From Clostridium nigeriense (GTDB lineage: Bacteria > Bacillota > Clostridia > Clostridiales > Clostridiaceae): 64,000 nucleotides of DNA. Positions 45,217 to 54,928 of the stretch are shown in pieces. The DNA is taken from positions 3,155,124-3,219,123 of the forward strand of contig NZ_LT575472.1 of the NCBI RefSeq assembly GCF_900086595.1, read 5' to 3'. Within the stretch, counting starts at the first letter, position 1, and each line of letters starts with the position of its first letter. A model generated the notes under the pieces. It ran no database searches. It had not been told where the DNA came from and was given only the letters and a program-made list of their open reading frames with translations. The translations under genes were made by a program, and so were the position numbers.

Positions 45217-46107
45217 CTACTCCTTTACTTTTTTCTTTCCTTTTGCCCTTTTCCTTCTTGAAAACTTCTTTTCATTTAACGGATTTAGCCTCCTTGCTGC
45301 TAAAAATATAAATATGAAGCTAAATATTAATTGAATACTAATACTTATATAATCTGCATATTTAGAAACACCTAGTTGTCCTATAAAGTAAATAGAATTT
45401 CCTCCAAATCCAACTTGATTAGATAACATTACAAAGAAGCCAGTTGCAGGACTTAAATAGGCAATTGGAGAAATTTCTGGTGTTTTTCCGTTGTAGCCCA
45501 TTTTATACATATTAACCATCAACAGAATATAAGCTATAACTATTGTTCCAACAAATATGAACAATATTAAAGCATAGGTTAATGAGGTTGCTACCTTGGA
45601 AGTTTTAGAATAAGTGGAAATAAACACCCCAATGGCTCCAACAAATATTGTACTTATAATAAAAGATCCAACTAAAATCAATATATTACTTAGTTTAATA
45701 CCTCCTATTAATCCGCAAATTGCATATAAAGGTATTGTACAAATTATTAGCATTATTACCTTTAAGGAAGAAGCTGAAAGCTTTCCAAGTATAATTTGTA
45801 GAGGACTTAATCTTGTTGAAAGTAAAATGTCTAATGTTTGCTTTTCTCTTTCTGAACATATTGAAGTTGCTGTTAATGATGGAACTATAAACATTAATAA
45901 TATAGCTTGTATTACTGCCATAACAATATAAAGAGTAACTGCTCCTTGAGGATTTATCCCTGAAGCATAAACATCTGAGCTATAGCTATTGTAAAATATT
46001 AAAGTGCCTACTGATAAAACTGCAATATATATTAATAGCATTAGTGAAAATCTTGGAGTTCTCACAGATAGTTTACTTTCATTTCTTAAAACTGGATTTA
46101 ATTTCAT
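45217..46107 (-). CDS. ABC-2 type permease
   Basis: 296 residues with six hydrophobic segments (LMLLIYIAVLSVGTLIFY near the N-terminus) and CSEREKQTLDILLSTRLSPLQIILGKL (about 83-109), the EREKxTL... motif typical of GldF/NatB-like ABC-2 permeases. Basic tail RRKRAKGKKKVKE. 14 bp after the ATPase gene, GGGGGG before its ATG. With the ATPase it forms an exporter built into the MoxR/vWA operon. Confidence 0.92.
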   Translation of the reverse strand: MKLNPVLRNESKLSVRTPRFSLMLLIYIAVLSVGTLIFYNSYSSDVYASGINPQGAVTLYIVMAVIQAILLMFIVPSLTATSICSEREKQTLDILLSTRLSPLQIILGKLSASSLKVIMLIICTIPLYAICGLIGGIKLSNILILVGSFIISTIFVGAIGVFISTYSKTSKVATSLTYALILFIFVGTIVIAYILLMVNMYKMGYNGKTPEISPIAYLSPATGFFVMLSNQVGFGGNSIYFIGQLGVSKYADYISISIQLIFSFIFIFLAARRLNPLNEKKFSRRKRAKGKKKVKE

Positions 46108-46121
46108 CTTGCTGCCCCCCT

Positions 46122-47045
46122 TTAATTATTTTCCTCAGTTATTTGTATAAAGACTTCTTCTAAATTCCCTGATGCTTTACTATAGCTTATAACTGGAATA
46201 TCCTTTAATATTAAATCTTTTAATATATCCCTAGCTTCTTTATCTCCACCAGCTACATTTATAGTAACTTTATTACTATCAACTGATATTTCTTTAACTT
46301 CTGTTTTCTCTTTTAATAATTGTATTGCTTCTTCAACTTTATCTATAACAGTTATATTTATAGGTGCTGTCCCCGATGCCATTAACATAACTTCTTCTAC
46401 AGTTCCTTCACAAACTATAGATCCATTTTTAATTATTCCTATTCTAGTACAAATCTCACCAAGTTCTGATAATATATGAGAGGATACTATTATGGTTTTC
46501 CCCATTTCTCTTAAGTTCTTTAATATTCCCTTCATTTCAAACCTTGCTCTTGGATCCATACCTGATGCTGGCTCATCTAATATTAATAACTCTGGATTAT
46601 GGACTAAACATCTAGCTAAGCATAATCTTTGTTTCATTCCTCTAGATAATCCATCTACATTTGCATCCCACTTATCTTGAAGGTTAACAAGTTCTAATAA
46701 ATCCATAGATAATTTTCTTGCTTCTTCTCCAATTATTCCATATATCGATGCATAAAACTCTAAGTATTCTATAGCTCTTAAGTTATCATATACACCAAAG
46801 AAGTCAGGCATATAGCCTATTTTATCTTTTAATGCTTTATTGTTCTTAATGGCATCTATTCCATCTACATATACTTCTCCACTGTCCGGTGAAAGAAGCC
46901 CAGAAACAATCTTCATAGTAGTACTTTTTCCTGCTCCATTTGGACCTATAAAACCAAAAATTTCACCTTTTTGAATTTCTAGATTAACACCCTTTAATGC
47001 TTTAAAATTACCATAGGATTTTTCAAGATTCTTTATAACTAGCAC
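46122..47045 (-). CDS. ABC transporter ATP-binding protein
   Basis: 307 residues. Walker A GPNGAGKST (about 34-42), signature GLSRGMKQRLCLARC, Walker B LLILDEPASGMDPRAR, switch His in VSSHIL. The C-terminal 80 residues resemble the GldA/CcmA-like exporter extension. GTG start at 47045 shares a base with the preceding stop (TAGTG); GGGAGGG is seven bases upstream. Couples ATP to the ABC-2 permease that follows. Confidence 0.95.
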   Translation of the reverse strand: MLVIKNLEKSYGNFKALKGVNLEIQKGEIFGFIGPNGAGKSTTMKIVSGLLSPDSGEVYVDGIDAIKNNKALKDKIGYMPDFFGVYDNLRAIEYLEFYASIYGIIGEEARKLSMDLLELVNLQDKWDANVDGLSRGMKQRLCLARCLVHNPELLILDEPASGMDPRARFEMKGILKNLREMGKTIIVSSHILSELGEICTRIGIIKNGSIVCEGTVEEVMLMASGTAPINITVIDKVEEAIQLLKEKTEVKEISVDSNKVTINVAGGDKEARDILKDLILKDIPVISYSKASGNLEEVFIQITEENN

Positions 47046-49453
47046 TATCTTTCCCTCCCCTTTACAGTAATTCTTGGAATCATTGATTGACCTTTACCTG
47101 CATCATCTACTATATACTTAACTTTAACAGTATTATTATATATATAATTTTCTAAATCCTTAATTTTCTCATATCCTTGTGACATTAAAAATTTATCATA
47201 GGTATCTGTTTTATAGTTGTAAATATACTTTTCTGCATTATCTCCAGGGGAATATCCATATCTATCTATTCCTTGTTTAATAATTAAATCTAAAATTTCT
47301 ATATTATTATCAATTTCATATTTAAATACTACTTCCCCTTGGCCATAAATATAGCCATTATAATCGTCTATATGAACATTATTTGAAGAGGACTCTACAG
47401 TATGATCAAAATATCCATCTGGGAAGTTATAATCACCATTTTTATCTCTAAAATCTAATTCTGCATCTTGAACTATTGCAGTTGTATCAAACTTAGAAAC
47501 TGATTTATTTCCAAAGTCAACACCATATTCTATAGGTAAATTGGTAATTGCAATTAACTTAATATCTTTATTAATAAGAATTTCATCAGAAGCAACTCCA
47601 ATTAAACCTGATACTCTTAATATATTTTTAAATTCTTCAGATTTTAATTTTTCTTTGTTATTCCATCTAGCATCATAGTATTTTTGATTTAAAGTATCTG
47701 AATATGCTTGTAAACCGCCAGAACCCACAGTCTTTAAATCACTAATCTCTTTTTCTTCATCTTTATTAATTGAACCAATATCCCAAATATTTCTTCCGGC
47801 TACTAACAATAATTTATTAATATCATATCCTAAACTATTCTTAACTTTTCCATTTAAATTTCCCTCTGATAAATTAAATGATGACTCAATTGTAGATATT
47901 ATTTGTTCCTTGCCTACTACTTCAAAAGGCTTCATATCTAATGCATCACTATTATTAAAGGTAAAGTAGGAATTATTTCCACTATATGTTGTCTTAACTC
48001 TTAAAATACTGCTTCCTTCTTCTTCTTCATTTCCATAATAGTAATTGTCAATAGTTGCATAGTTCATAGTTAAATCTTCAGGCTTTTTAATTATTACATC
48101 TGATTTATATTTACTTCCTATTCCTAAATATCCTTTAGCAGTTCCTTTTCCATTTTCATCTACTAAAATTATATTATTTTGATTTAATACAATGTCATTA
48201 ACCCTTGTTGCTGAACCCATAAAATAAATTATAAAAGTAAATAATATTGATATTACAGGTATTACAATCCAAGCAAAATCTCTCTTATTTATTTTCTTTA
48301 ACACTATATAAAGAATGATACCAACTATAACTGCATATAAAGAAAGAACTATTATTAAAGACTTAACCCCTACTATTTCATTTATAGGAATAGTTCTTGT
48401 TAGCTCGCTTGCTCTATAATATCCTTGCATATATCCGCCATTCATATTATTTTCAAAGAGCTTAGTTGTAGAATCTGATATAATGTTGCTAAAAAATTTT
48501 CCTGCATCTTTTGATGATATTAATGGATCTAAACCCAAATCAAAGGTTGTAACTATTATTTCTCCCTTGCCTCTTTTCAAGGAGTAGGTTAAAGGATTAT
48601 CATCACTTCCATTTTTAATCTTAGAATCTTTTACTTCTAAGTCTGAAACTATAAGTTTTAAGTTTTCATCTACTAAAGTAATATTTTTCTCTTTAGTTCC
48701 TCTTGACTTTATGCTTAAAAATTCATTATCTATATTACTGATAGTTTTTCCTTCATTTGCTCCTGCACCAATTATTAAAGTTCCACCTTTATTGACCCAA
48801 GAACTTAATGCTTTATATTGTTCAGTTTTTAAGTTTGACATATTATAATTATTAATAAGGATAATATCCAATCCATCTATGTTTAAATTATTTTCTCCAA
48901 TTATCTTCTCATCTAATTGAACTTTTTCAATTACACCTTTATATCCTGGGCTATTAGGATTATCAAACATTACACTTCCTGTATAGCTTAAGGATGTTTG
49001 GTCATCTGTTAAAACTCCCATAAATAAATTTGATTCACTTACTCTTCCATTTGAAATTAGGCTTTTCTTTTCAAACAAAACCTTTCCATTCTCAACAAGA
49101 TTTACTGTTATTTTACTCGATCCTTCTAATAGTTTTATTGGAATAGTTAATTTTCCAGTTTCACCTTGAGTCACTGAAATTTCCTTACTATAGGAATCAT
49201 AAGTAGAAGTACGTGCACCACTTGTTCTTATTTCTACTTCTCCATTAAAATCCTTTTCAGAGCTCGTAAATTCAACAGTAACTGGAATATACTTTAAAGC
49301 CCTATACTTTCCTTCTAATCCTGAAGTAATTTTCATTTCATAAGCCTCAGCTTTATTAGTATCAGCTTTTACAATTAAATTACTAAAGGAAATAGTACTG
49401 ATTACTAAAGTTGTAAGCATTACTAATAAACTCTTTTTCAAGAATAACTTCAT
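47045..49453 (-). CDS. Secreted/membrane protein, first gene of the MoxR/vWA/ABC operon
   Basis: 802 residues. Signal peptide (MKLFLKKSLLVMLTTLVIST, cut near VKA-DT), an Ig-like beta region (about 35-135), a GATase-like Rossmann segment (LSSWVNKGGTLIIGAGANEG, about 215-235), two membrane helices (about 370-395 and 402-422), then about 380 residues outside. The GATase-like element without catalytic residues also appears in the 938-residue vWA protein, hinting at shared origin. GGGGGG precedes the ATG. Resembles the large uncharacterised membrane proteins next to GldA/GldG-type ABC systems, but I do not recognise a named family. Confidence 0.8.
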   Translation of the reverse strand: MKLFLKKSLLVMLTTLVISTISFSNLIVKADTNKAEAYEMKITSGLEGKYRALKYIPVTVEFTSSEKDFNGEVEIRTSGARTSTYDSYSKEISVTQGETGKLTIPIKLLEGSSKITVNLVENGKVLFEKKSLISNGRVSESNLFMGVLTDDQTSLSYTGSVMFDNPNSPGYKGVIEKVQLDEKIIGENNLNIDGLDIILINNYNMSNLKTEQYKALSSWVNKGGTLIIGAGANEGKTISNIDNEFLSIKSRGTKEKNITLVDENLKLIVSDLEVKDSKIKNGSDDNPLTYSLKRGKGEIIVTTFDLGLDPLISSKDAGKFFSNIISDSTTKLFENNMNGGYMQGYYRASELTRTIPINEIVGVKSLIIVLSLYAVIVGIILYIVLKKINKRDFAWIVIPVISILFTFIIYFMGSATRVNDIVLNQNNIILVDENGKGTAKGYLGIGSKYKSDVIIKKPEDLTMNYATIDNYYYGNEEEEGSSILRVKTTYSGNNSYFTFNNSDALDMKPFEVVGKEQIISTIESSFNLSEGNLNGKVKNSLGYDINKLLLVAGRNIWDIGSINKDEEKEISDLKTVGSGGLQAYSDTLNQKYYDARWNNKEKLKSEEFKNILRVSGLIGVASDEILINKDIKLIAITNLPIEYGVDFGNKSVSKFDTTAIVQDAELDFRDKNGDYNFPDGYFDHTVESSSNNVHIDDYNGYIYGQGEVVFKYEIDNNIEILDLIIKQGIDRYGYSPGDNAEKYIYNYKTDTYDKFLMSQGYEKIKDLENYIYNNTVKVKYIVDDAGKGQSMIPRITVKGRER

Positions 49454-49795
49454 TATTTTCCCCCCTAAGTTATAAAATTTCTCACATATTATAAGTCTAG
49501 ACCAAATAATAGAAATTTACCTTAACAAAATCTTAAAATTTCCTTATTTTCTCTAAATATACCTAATAAATATTATTAAGCCTTATTATTTTAATTTTAC
49601 TATTATTCACTACATTTTACTATAATATGTTAATTTTTTATAAATTTGTAATAATTATTTAATATAATAGGTAAATTTACTTAATATCTTAATTTAATAA
49701 AAACTAAATTAATAAAGGAACAAACACCTCTTTATTTTCATAATATATTACATAAAGTGCTATTTCAGAAGAAAAAAATTTAAAGGAGAATCTAT
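49454..49795. other. Divergent promoter region
   Basis: 342 bases between the eight-gene minus operon and the plus-strand Cys-rich gene. A minus TATAAT is at 49493-49488 without a clear -35. On the plus side CATAATATA near 49740 preceded by AACACC could be a late sporulation-type (sigma-K-like) promoter; this is speculative. No ORF or RNA gene seen. Confidence 0.4.
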
Positions 49796-50404
49796 ATGAA
49801 AAAAATAAAGGATATTATGAAGGAAATGAATAGCTTAAGTGAGCAAATTGCAGTTTCATTAAATAGTGAAGAAGAAGTAGTAAATCAAGTAGAAGCTGTA
49901 ACTCAAACTACTCCATCATGTGCAGCTAGTCCTCAAACTACCTGTGCTAATGTAGATGCTACTAGCCGTTATATTCCATTTTGTGCTGTAATAAGTTTAC
50001 CTGGTAACTTTGTTCCTACTACTAATAGCCCTACACCTAAGATAATATATGATTTAAGTTGCCTAAGAACAGTGGTTGAATCATGTTGTTGTAATGGAAT
50101 TCCAAAATGGGATATAAGAGTTGTGGGAAGTATCTCATTTGTTGTCAATGTAGATATTAAAACTACAGGAAATTGTGTTGTACCTTCTAATTCTACCGTA
50201 GCAGCATGCGCTAGCAACAGTATCTGTGTAAATAAAGTTATTTGTAATAAATGTAATTATGAAGATGCTATTATTACTCGTTCTAATATTAGATTTAACT
50301 GTGATACTGTTACAGTTCCAGTTGCAGATTTTAGAGCTGTATATACTCCAGGAGATTGCTTTGTAAAAGTAACAGGTAATTTCAGACTTCCAGCATGCTC
50401 TTAA
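49796..50404 (+). CDS. Cysteine-rich protein, possible spore-surface component
   Basis: 202 residues with about 15 Cys, including a CCC triplet (VESCCCNG, about 97-104) and CVNKVICNKCN (about 143-153). The N-terminal 30 residues are a charged helix, the rest beta-rich with Val/Thr/Asn repeats, no signal peptide. AAAGGAG precedes the ATG and a strong terminator follows. High Cys content in a cytosolic product without a metal-binding pattern is typical of spore coat or exosporium proteins that are cross-linked later. Family not recognised; spore location is inference. Confidence 0.75.
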   Translation: MKKIKDIMKEMNSLSEQIAVSLNSEEEVVNQVEAVTQTTPSCAASPQTTCANVDATSRYIPFCAVISLPGNFVPTTNSPTPKIIYDLSCLRTVVESCCCNGIPKWDIRVVGSISFVVNVDIKTTGNCVVPSNSTVAACASNSICVNKVICNKCNYEDAIITRSNIRFNCDTVTVPVADFRAVYTPGDCFVKVTGNFRLPACS

Positions 50405-50462
50405 TAATCTTTAAATTATAAATACTATCTTTAGCATATATATTATAAAATAAACTTATACT

Positions 50463-50506
50463 TGGCTTCATCAAAATAAATTTATTATTGTGATGAAGCC
50501 ATTTTT
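50463..50506 (+). terminator. Terminator of the Cys-rich gene
   Basis: TGGCTTCATCA (50463-50473) and TGATGAAGCCA (50491-50501) form a perfect 11-base stem followed by five T. Confidence 0.92.
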
Positions 50507-50599
50507 ATATTTTTTCTTTATAGTCATTAAAGTTATAATATCAAACGTAATATGCATATATTCTATATAAATGAACAATTAATTTGAGAGGTAAAGCTA

Positions 50600-52042
50600 G
50601 TGGTATCTATAGAACAAAATATACACATTCTAAAGCAATCTAATGGTTCTATATGGAACTTTCTATATGATAAAAGATTAGGAATTACATATAAAATATA
50701 TGAAAAAAATAAGTGGTCAAATATATATATATTAACTAAAAAAACTACTGGTAAATATTCCGTAAGCTTATTACCAAATGATACAATATGTCTTATATAT
50801 GAAAACCTTAGTAGGCAATTAGTTATGAAGATATATACTAATAAAAAGTGGAGTTACAATTATATAGTTAAAAATCAGGAATATGATGAAATAGATACTT
50901 ACTTTAAAGCTATATTTATTAAAAATGATTTATTATTATTTTGTAGCATCTATAATAAATATACTAATGTTTTAACTATAAACTCTTATATAATTGATAA
51001 TAAGTATAATTTAGGCTTACCATCATTAGTTGATAAGTTTTTCTTTGAAAATAATATTAATTTTTCACTTTCCTCTATTAAGGATAATGTATATATCCTG
51101 TATCAAAAAAAAGAAACTAACTATACTCTAGGGTATAAGCTATATAATACTAATTCCAAAACTTATTCTGAATTTTATAAAATAGATGAATCTATTGGCT
51201 TATTTAAAGACTATTATTTATTATCTCTTAAAAATGAACTTCATTCTATTTATACAAAAATAGATACTAATAAAAGCTATTTATTAAATTATTGTAAAAT
51301 TACTTTATCTTTAAATAATTGCATTTCTATATTTAAAAGTAAATCTAGTTTTTCTTCATCAATATTTATAGCTCATAGATATATTTGGTGCTTTTGGTTT
51401 AAGGATAATAAACTTTTTAGTACTGTTTCCATTGATGGAGGTAATTCATTTATCAAGCCTTATCAAGTGGATGAAGTAAATAACTTAAAGATTTATAAAG
51501 CTTACTATATCTCAAACGTCTTAGAAAATAAAAATATTATGTGCATAGGATACACATTCATTATAAACATCAATTCTCCAAAATTATTAGTAATTGATAA
51601 TATCTATGAGCTAATTTATAAACATAGTCAATATAATAGTTATAGATTTTATATTCTATATTTTCTTTCACTTATTAACATAGAAAATAACTCAAATAAT
51701 ATATCATTTTCTGACAAAGATATATTAATTCAAAAACAAAGCAATATTATAAAAAAACAAAAAACTAAATTACTATCAAATGAAAACAAATTAAATTCCA
51801 TTAAGAATCTCATAGAAAAGTTTAATGAAAATACCTACCAATTAAATGAAAGTATATCACTCCTTCAAGATGATTTATCTAATAAAGAAACTGAACTTAA
51901 TGAATTAAAAAAATTATATATTGAAAAGGAACTAGAATTAGAATTGTTAAAGAAAGAGACTAAAACTATGAAATTAAAAAAAGTAAATACCTTTAAATTC
52001 AAAGAAATCTTATCTAAATTAACTTATTTTTTAAAAGATTAA
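50600..52042 (+). CDS. Beta-propeller-like protein with C-terminal coiled coil
   Basis: 480 residues. Residues 1-330 consist of repeated beta segments of about 45 residues rich in Tyr, Asn and Lys, with one clear Asp-box (SIDGGNSF, about 285-292), as in sialidase-type propellers. Residues 370-460 are a heptad coiled coil (LNESISLLQDDLSNKETELNELKK). No signal peptide or membrane helix. GTG start with GAGAGG eight bases upstream. Catalytic residues of sialidases are absent, so a structural or binding role is likelier. Follows the Cys-rich gene on the same strand behind a terminator; the pair may both belong to the spore surface. Confidence 0.72.
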   Translation: MVSIEQNIHILKQSNGSIWNFLYDKRLGITYKIYEKNKWSNIYILTKKTTGKYSVSLLPNDTICLIYENLSRQLVMKIYTNKKWSYNYIVKNQEYDEIDTYFKAIFIKNDLLLFCSIYNKYTNVLTINSYIIDNKYNLGLPSLVDKFFFENNINFSLSSIKDNVYILYQKKETNYTLGYKLYNTNSKTYSEFYKIDESIGLFKDYYLLSLKNELHSIYTKIDTNKSYLLNYCKITLSLNNCISIFKSKSSFSSSIFIAHRYIWCFWFKDNKLFSTVSIDGGNSFIKPYQVDEVNNLKIYKAYYISNVLENKNIMCIGYTFIININSPKLLVIDNIYELIYKHSQYNSYRFYILYFLSLINIENNSNNISFSDKDILIQKQSNIIKKQKTKLLSNENKLNSIKNLIEKFNENTYQLNESISLLQDDLSNKETELNELKKLYIEKELELELLKKETKTMKLKKVNTFKFKEILSKLTYFLKD

Positions 52043-52123
52043 TTTTTTATTATTTATCTTATTGTCATCAAGAATAGCTTTTGAATATATTGACTATATA
52101 TTAATTACATTTAAGGAGCAACT

Positions 52124-52936
52124 ATGAAATATTTTATTAAAACCTCTGATAATGCTAGGATTTTAGTAGAAGACCTAAATTCTGATTCTGAAAAAACAAT
52201 ATTATTTATACATGGTTGGCCATTGAATCATACTGCCTTTGAATATCAATTAGATTTTTTCCCTGATAAAGGATATAGATGTGTAGCTGTTGATTTAAGG
52301 GGCTTTGGTGAATCTGATAGACCTTATAATAATTACGATTATGATACTATGGCTTCAGATATAAAAAAAGTGATTGATGTGCTTAATCTAAAAAATATAA
52401 CTTTAGTTGGTCACTCTATGGGTGGTGCTATATCTATCAAATACATCTCTAAGTATAATTCCCATGGTGTTTCTAAGCTTTGTTTAATTGGTGCCGCAGT
52501 ACCTAGCTGGGTTAAAACCAAGGACTTCCCTTATGGTTATACACAAGAAAAAGTTAATGAATTTATTAAGGACTCTTTATCAGATAGGCCAAAATTTTTA
52601 AAAGATGTATCTGACCAATTCTTTTTTAAGTATATATCTCAACCTATGCTAAATTGGTTCAATAGTATTGCTTTAAATGCCTCTCCTTGGGGTACTTTCA
52701 AATGCTTAGTTAGCTTAAGAGATGAAAGATTGTTTGATGACATTGAAAAAATTAATCTTCCAACTCTGATACTTCATGGATTTCATGATTTAATTTGTCC
52801 ATATGAATTTGCTAAATATTTAAATGAAAAAATTAAAAATTCTACTTTAATTCCATTAACAGAGAGTGGACATGGTGCTTTTATTGAGGAAAAAGATAAA
52901 GTGAATAAAAGCTTATTAAACTTTATAGAGAAATGA
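52124..52936 (+). CDS. Alpha/beta hydrolase
   Basis: 270 residues of the standard fold: oxyanion segment FIHGWPLNHT (about 29-38), nucleophile Ser in VGHSMGG (about 93-99), acid Asp in HDLICP, and His in ESGHGAFIEE near 250. Closest by pattern to the chloroperoxidase/arylesterase group (HGWP, DLRGFGESD). Cytosolic; substrate unknown. AAGGAG precedes the ATG. Single gene on the plus strand ending at a shared terminator. Confidence 0.93.
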   Translation: MKYFIKTSDNARILVEDLNSDSEKTILFIHGWPLNHTAFEYQLDFFPDKGYRCVAVDLRGFGESDRPYNNYDYDTMASDIKKVIDVLNLKNITLVGHSMGGAISIKYISKYNSHGVSKLCLIGAAVPSWVKTKDFPYGYTQEKVNEFIKDSLSDRPKFLKDVSDQFFFKYISQPMLNWFNSIALNASPWGTFKCLVSLRDERLFDDIEKINLPTLILHGFHDLICPYEFAKYLNEKIKNSTLIPLTESGHGAFIEEKDKVNKSLLNFIEK

Positions 52937-52948
52937 TAGAATAATATT

Positions 52949-52971
52949 TGGGGCTTTTTAAAATAGCCCCA
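52949..52971. terminator. Bidirectional terminator
   Basis: TGGGGCT (52949-52955) pairs with AGCCCCA (52965-52971), extended by flanking AT pairs, between two converging genes. Confidence 0.85.
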
Positions 52972-52982
52972 TAATATAATAT

Positions 52983-53702
52983 TTAAACCTGTTGTAGTAT
53001 TTCATTTAACAATTCTGGATAATCAGTAAAAGCCCCATCTACTTTATTGTCAATAAGCATTCTCATGTATATTGGGTTGTTTACAGTAAAAATATTAACT
53101 TTTATATTATTTTTATGTGCTTCTTTTATTAAATCCTCATCTACTAATCTTAAATCTGGATGTATATATTCAACTCCTAATACTTTTGCATATTCAACTA
53201 CATTCTTTATGGGCCTTTCATATAAAATTCCGGTTTTTATATTACTTATTAACTTTACTTTTTTTATTGATTCATGATTAAAACTAGATAATATAATTTT
53301 CTCTTCTATCCCATACTTTTTAACCAAATTAACAACATCTTCTTCTATTCCATCATAAGAAATAATATCAGTTTTCAACTCAATATTTAGTAGAATATTT
53401 TTATCTTTTACTAAGTCTAATACTTCTTTTAAAGTTGGAATACAACACTCATCGTTATTTCTAAATAATTTCTTTCTATTCTTAAATTTTTTCAATTCTT
53501 TTAATGTATAATCTTTAACTAAGCCTCTCCCACAAAATGTTCTTTCTATATCCTCATCATGTATTACTATTAATTCATTATCCTTACTTTTATGCACATC
53601 AATTTCTAATCCATTTGCTCCTGAATTTATACCTTCCTTCAATGATAATATGGTATTTTCCGGGTAATCATTACTTGCTCCTCTATGAGCAAAATTAATC
53701 AT
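52983..53702 (-). CDS. Glycerophosphodiester phosphodiesterase
   Basis: 239 residues, TIM-barrel GDPD family. NFAHRGASNDYPENT at residues 3-17 holds the catalytic His and the HRG motif, LEIDVHKSKDNELIVIHDE (about 36-54) holds the Glu/Asp metal ligands and second His. No signal peptide, so it is the cytosolic UgpQ-like form that splits glycerophosphodiesters from lipid turnover into glycerol 3-phosphate and an alcohol. Normal length. GGAG-type site before the ATG. Confidence 0.95.
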   Translation of the reverse strand: MINFAHRGASNDYPENTILSLKEGINSGANGLEIDVHKSKDNELIVIHDEDIERTFCGRGLVKDYTLKELKKFKNRKKLFRNNDECCIPTLKEVLDLVKDKNILLNIELKTDIISYDGIEEDVVNLVKKYGIEEKIILSSFNHESIKKVKLISNIKTGILYERPIKNVVEYAKVLGVEYIHPDLRLVDEDLIKEAHKNNIKVNIFTVNNPIYMRMLIDNKVDGAFTDYPELLNEILQQV

Positions 53703-53824
53703 AATTCTCTTCTCCTTTTATAAAAATTAATACTAATATTATATATTTTTTAAAATTAATATTCTACATCATTACAGCATTCTAATATTTAAAATCACTC
53801 CAATTTTAATTAAAATAATAAATT

Positions 53825-53855
53825 AAGGAGGAAACCCTTTTAGAATCTCCTCCTT
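53825..53855 (-). terminator. Terminator after sodA
   Basis: AAGGAGGA (53825-53832) pairs with TCCTCCTT (53848-53855), just after the stop of sodA on the minus strand. Confidence 0.75.
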
Positions 53856-53864
53856 TATAAGTTA

Positions 53865-54482
53865 TTATATGTTATGACAATTTTCGTAAAGCCCCTCTAC
53901 TTTTTCCCAATCTATTATATTCCATATATTTTTAACATAATCTGCTCTTAAATTCTTGTATTTTAAATAATAAGCATGTTCCCATACATCTATAGTTAAA
54001 ATAGGAATTAAATTATCCATAACAGGCGAATTTTGATTTACCCTCTTAACTATAGATAATTTGCCATCCTTATCTTTAACTAAAAATCCATAACCTGATC
54101 CAAACTGGCTTATAGTAACATTTGTTAATTCTTCTTTTAAATTTTCTACACTTCCAAAAGTTTTATTTATTTCTTCAAGTAATTTGCCCTCTGGTTGTTT
54201 TTTAGGTGTAGGTGAAAGAATTGAAAAATATAAATTATGATTAGATACTCCACCTCCATTATTTACTACAGCAGGCCTTATTTCTTCTGGCAGATCTTCT
54301 ATATCTTTTATTAGTTGATCTAAAGTTTTCCCTTTTGTGTATTCTTCATAGCCTTCTAAAGCCTTATTTAAGTTAGTTTCATAAGTTTGAAGATGCTTTC
54401 CGTAATGTGTTCTTACAGTTTCTTCATCAATATATGGTTCTAATGCATTAAAAGCATAAGGTAAATCAATTTTATTATACAT
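53865..54482 (-). CDS. sodA: Superoxide dismutase (Mn/Fe)
   Basis: 205 residues. Metal ligands are visible: His in THYGKHLQTY (about 26), His in SNHNLYF (about 80), and Asp and His in the signature DVWEHAYYLKYKN (about 165-177). Cytosolic, dimeric family that converts superoxide to hydrogen peroxide and oxygen. Metal choice (Mn or Fe) cannot be settled from motif alone. In an anaerobe it serves in air exposure. It lies near mntP and other redox genes but is a single-gene unit. Confidence 0.95.
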   Translation of the reverse strand: MYNKIDLPYAFNALEPYIDEETVRTHYGKHLQTYETNLNKALEGYEEYTKGKTLDQLIKDIEDLPEEIRPAVVNNGGGVSNHNLYFSILSPTPKKQPEGKLLEEINKTFGSVENLKEELTNVTISQFGSGYGFLVKDKDGKLSIVKRVNQNSPVMDNLIPILTIDVWEHAYYLKYKNLRADYVKNIWNIIDWEKVEGLYENCHNI

Positions 54483-54550
54483 AAATGTTCTCCTTTCAAA
54501 TTACATATTTACTTATAATTTATCCAGAGATATTATATTTATTCAAAACT

Positions 54551-54928
54551 TTATCTTAATTTATTACCACAATAAGGACAATATTCATATTCACTATCCA
54601 CAACTTTTTTACAATTATTACATACTGAGGTATAATTATAATTCATATTTATTTCTTTTAAATCCCAATACGTTATCTCTATATTATTTCCATTCTCTAT
54701 GTCCTTCCCCTTATCTTTTGAAATTGAAAATACTTTATTACAGCTTTCACACACTATATAATATTCTTCATTCCATTTAAAAATAGGTATAAAGAAAAAA
54801 TGGAAATACCTAAAGGACTTTATTAATCTTCCCCTTGTTATATTATTACATGACTTACATTGTATTTTATCAACTATTTTAATTTCTTTTTCCTTATCCT
54901 CTACTCCAAAAATTCCTATAAAAAACAT
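54551..54928 (-). CDS. Zinc-ribbon protein
   Basis: 125 residues with four CxxC knuckles: CKSC (about 24-27), CESC (about 60-63), CNNC (about 103-106) and CPYCG (about 116-120), enough for two zinc sites. The middle has a hydrophobic aromatic stretch RYFHFFFIPIFKWNEEYY, as in the zinc-ribbon/membrane-near proteins of Firmicutes. AAGGAG precedes the ATG. Function unknown. Confidence 0.85.
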   Translation of the reverse strand: MFFIGIFGVEDKEKEIKIVDKIQCKSCNNITRGRLIKSFRYFHFFFIPIFKWNEEYYIVCESCNKVFSISKDKGKDIENGNNIEITYWDLKEINMNYNYTSVCNNCKKVVDSEYEYCPYCGNKLR

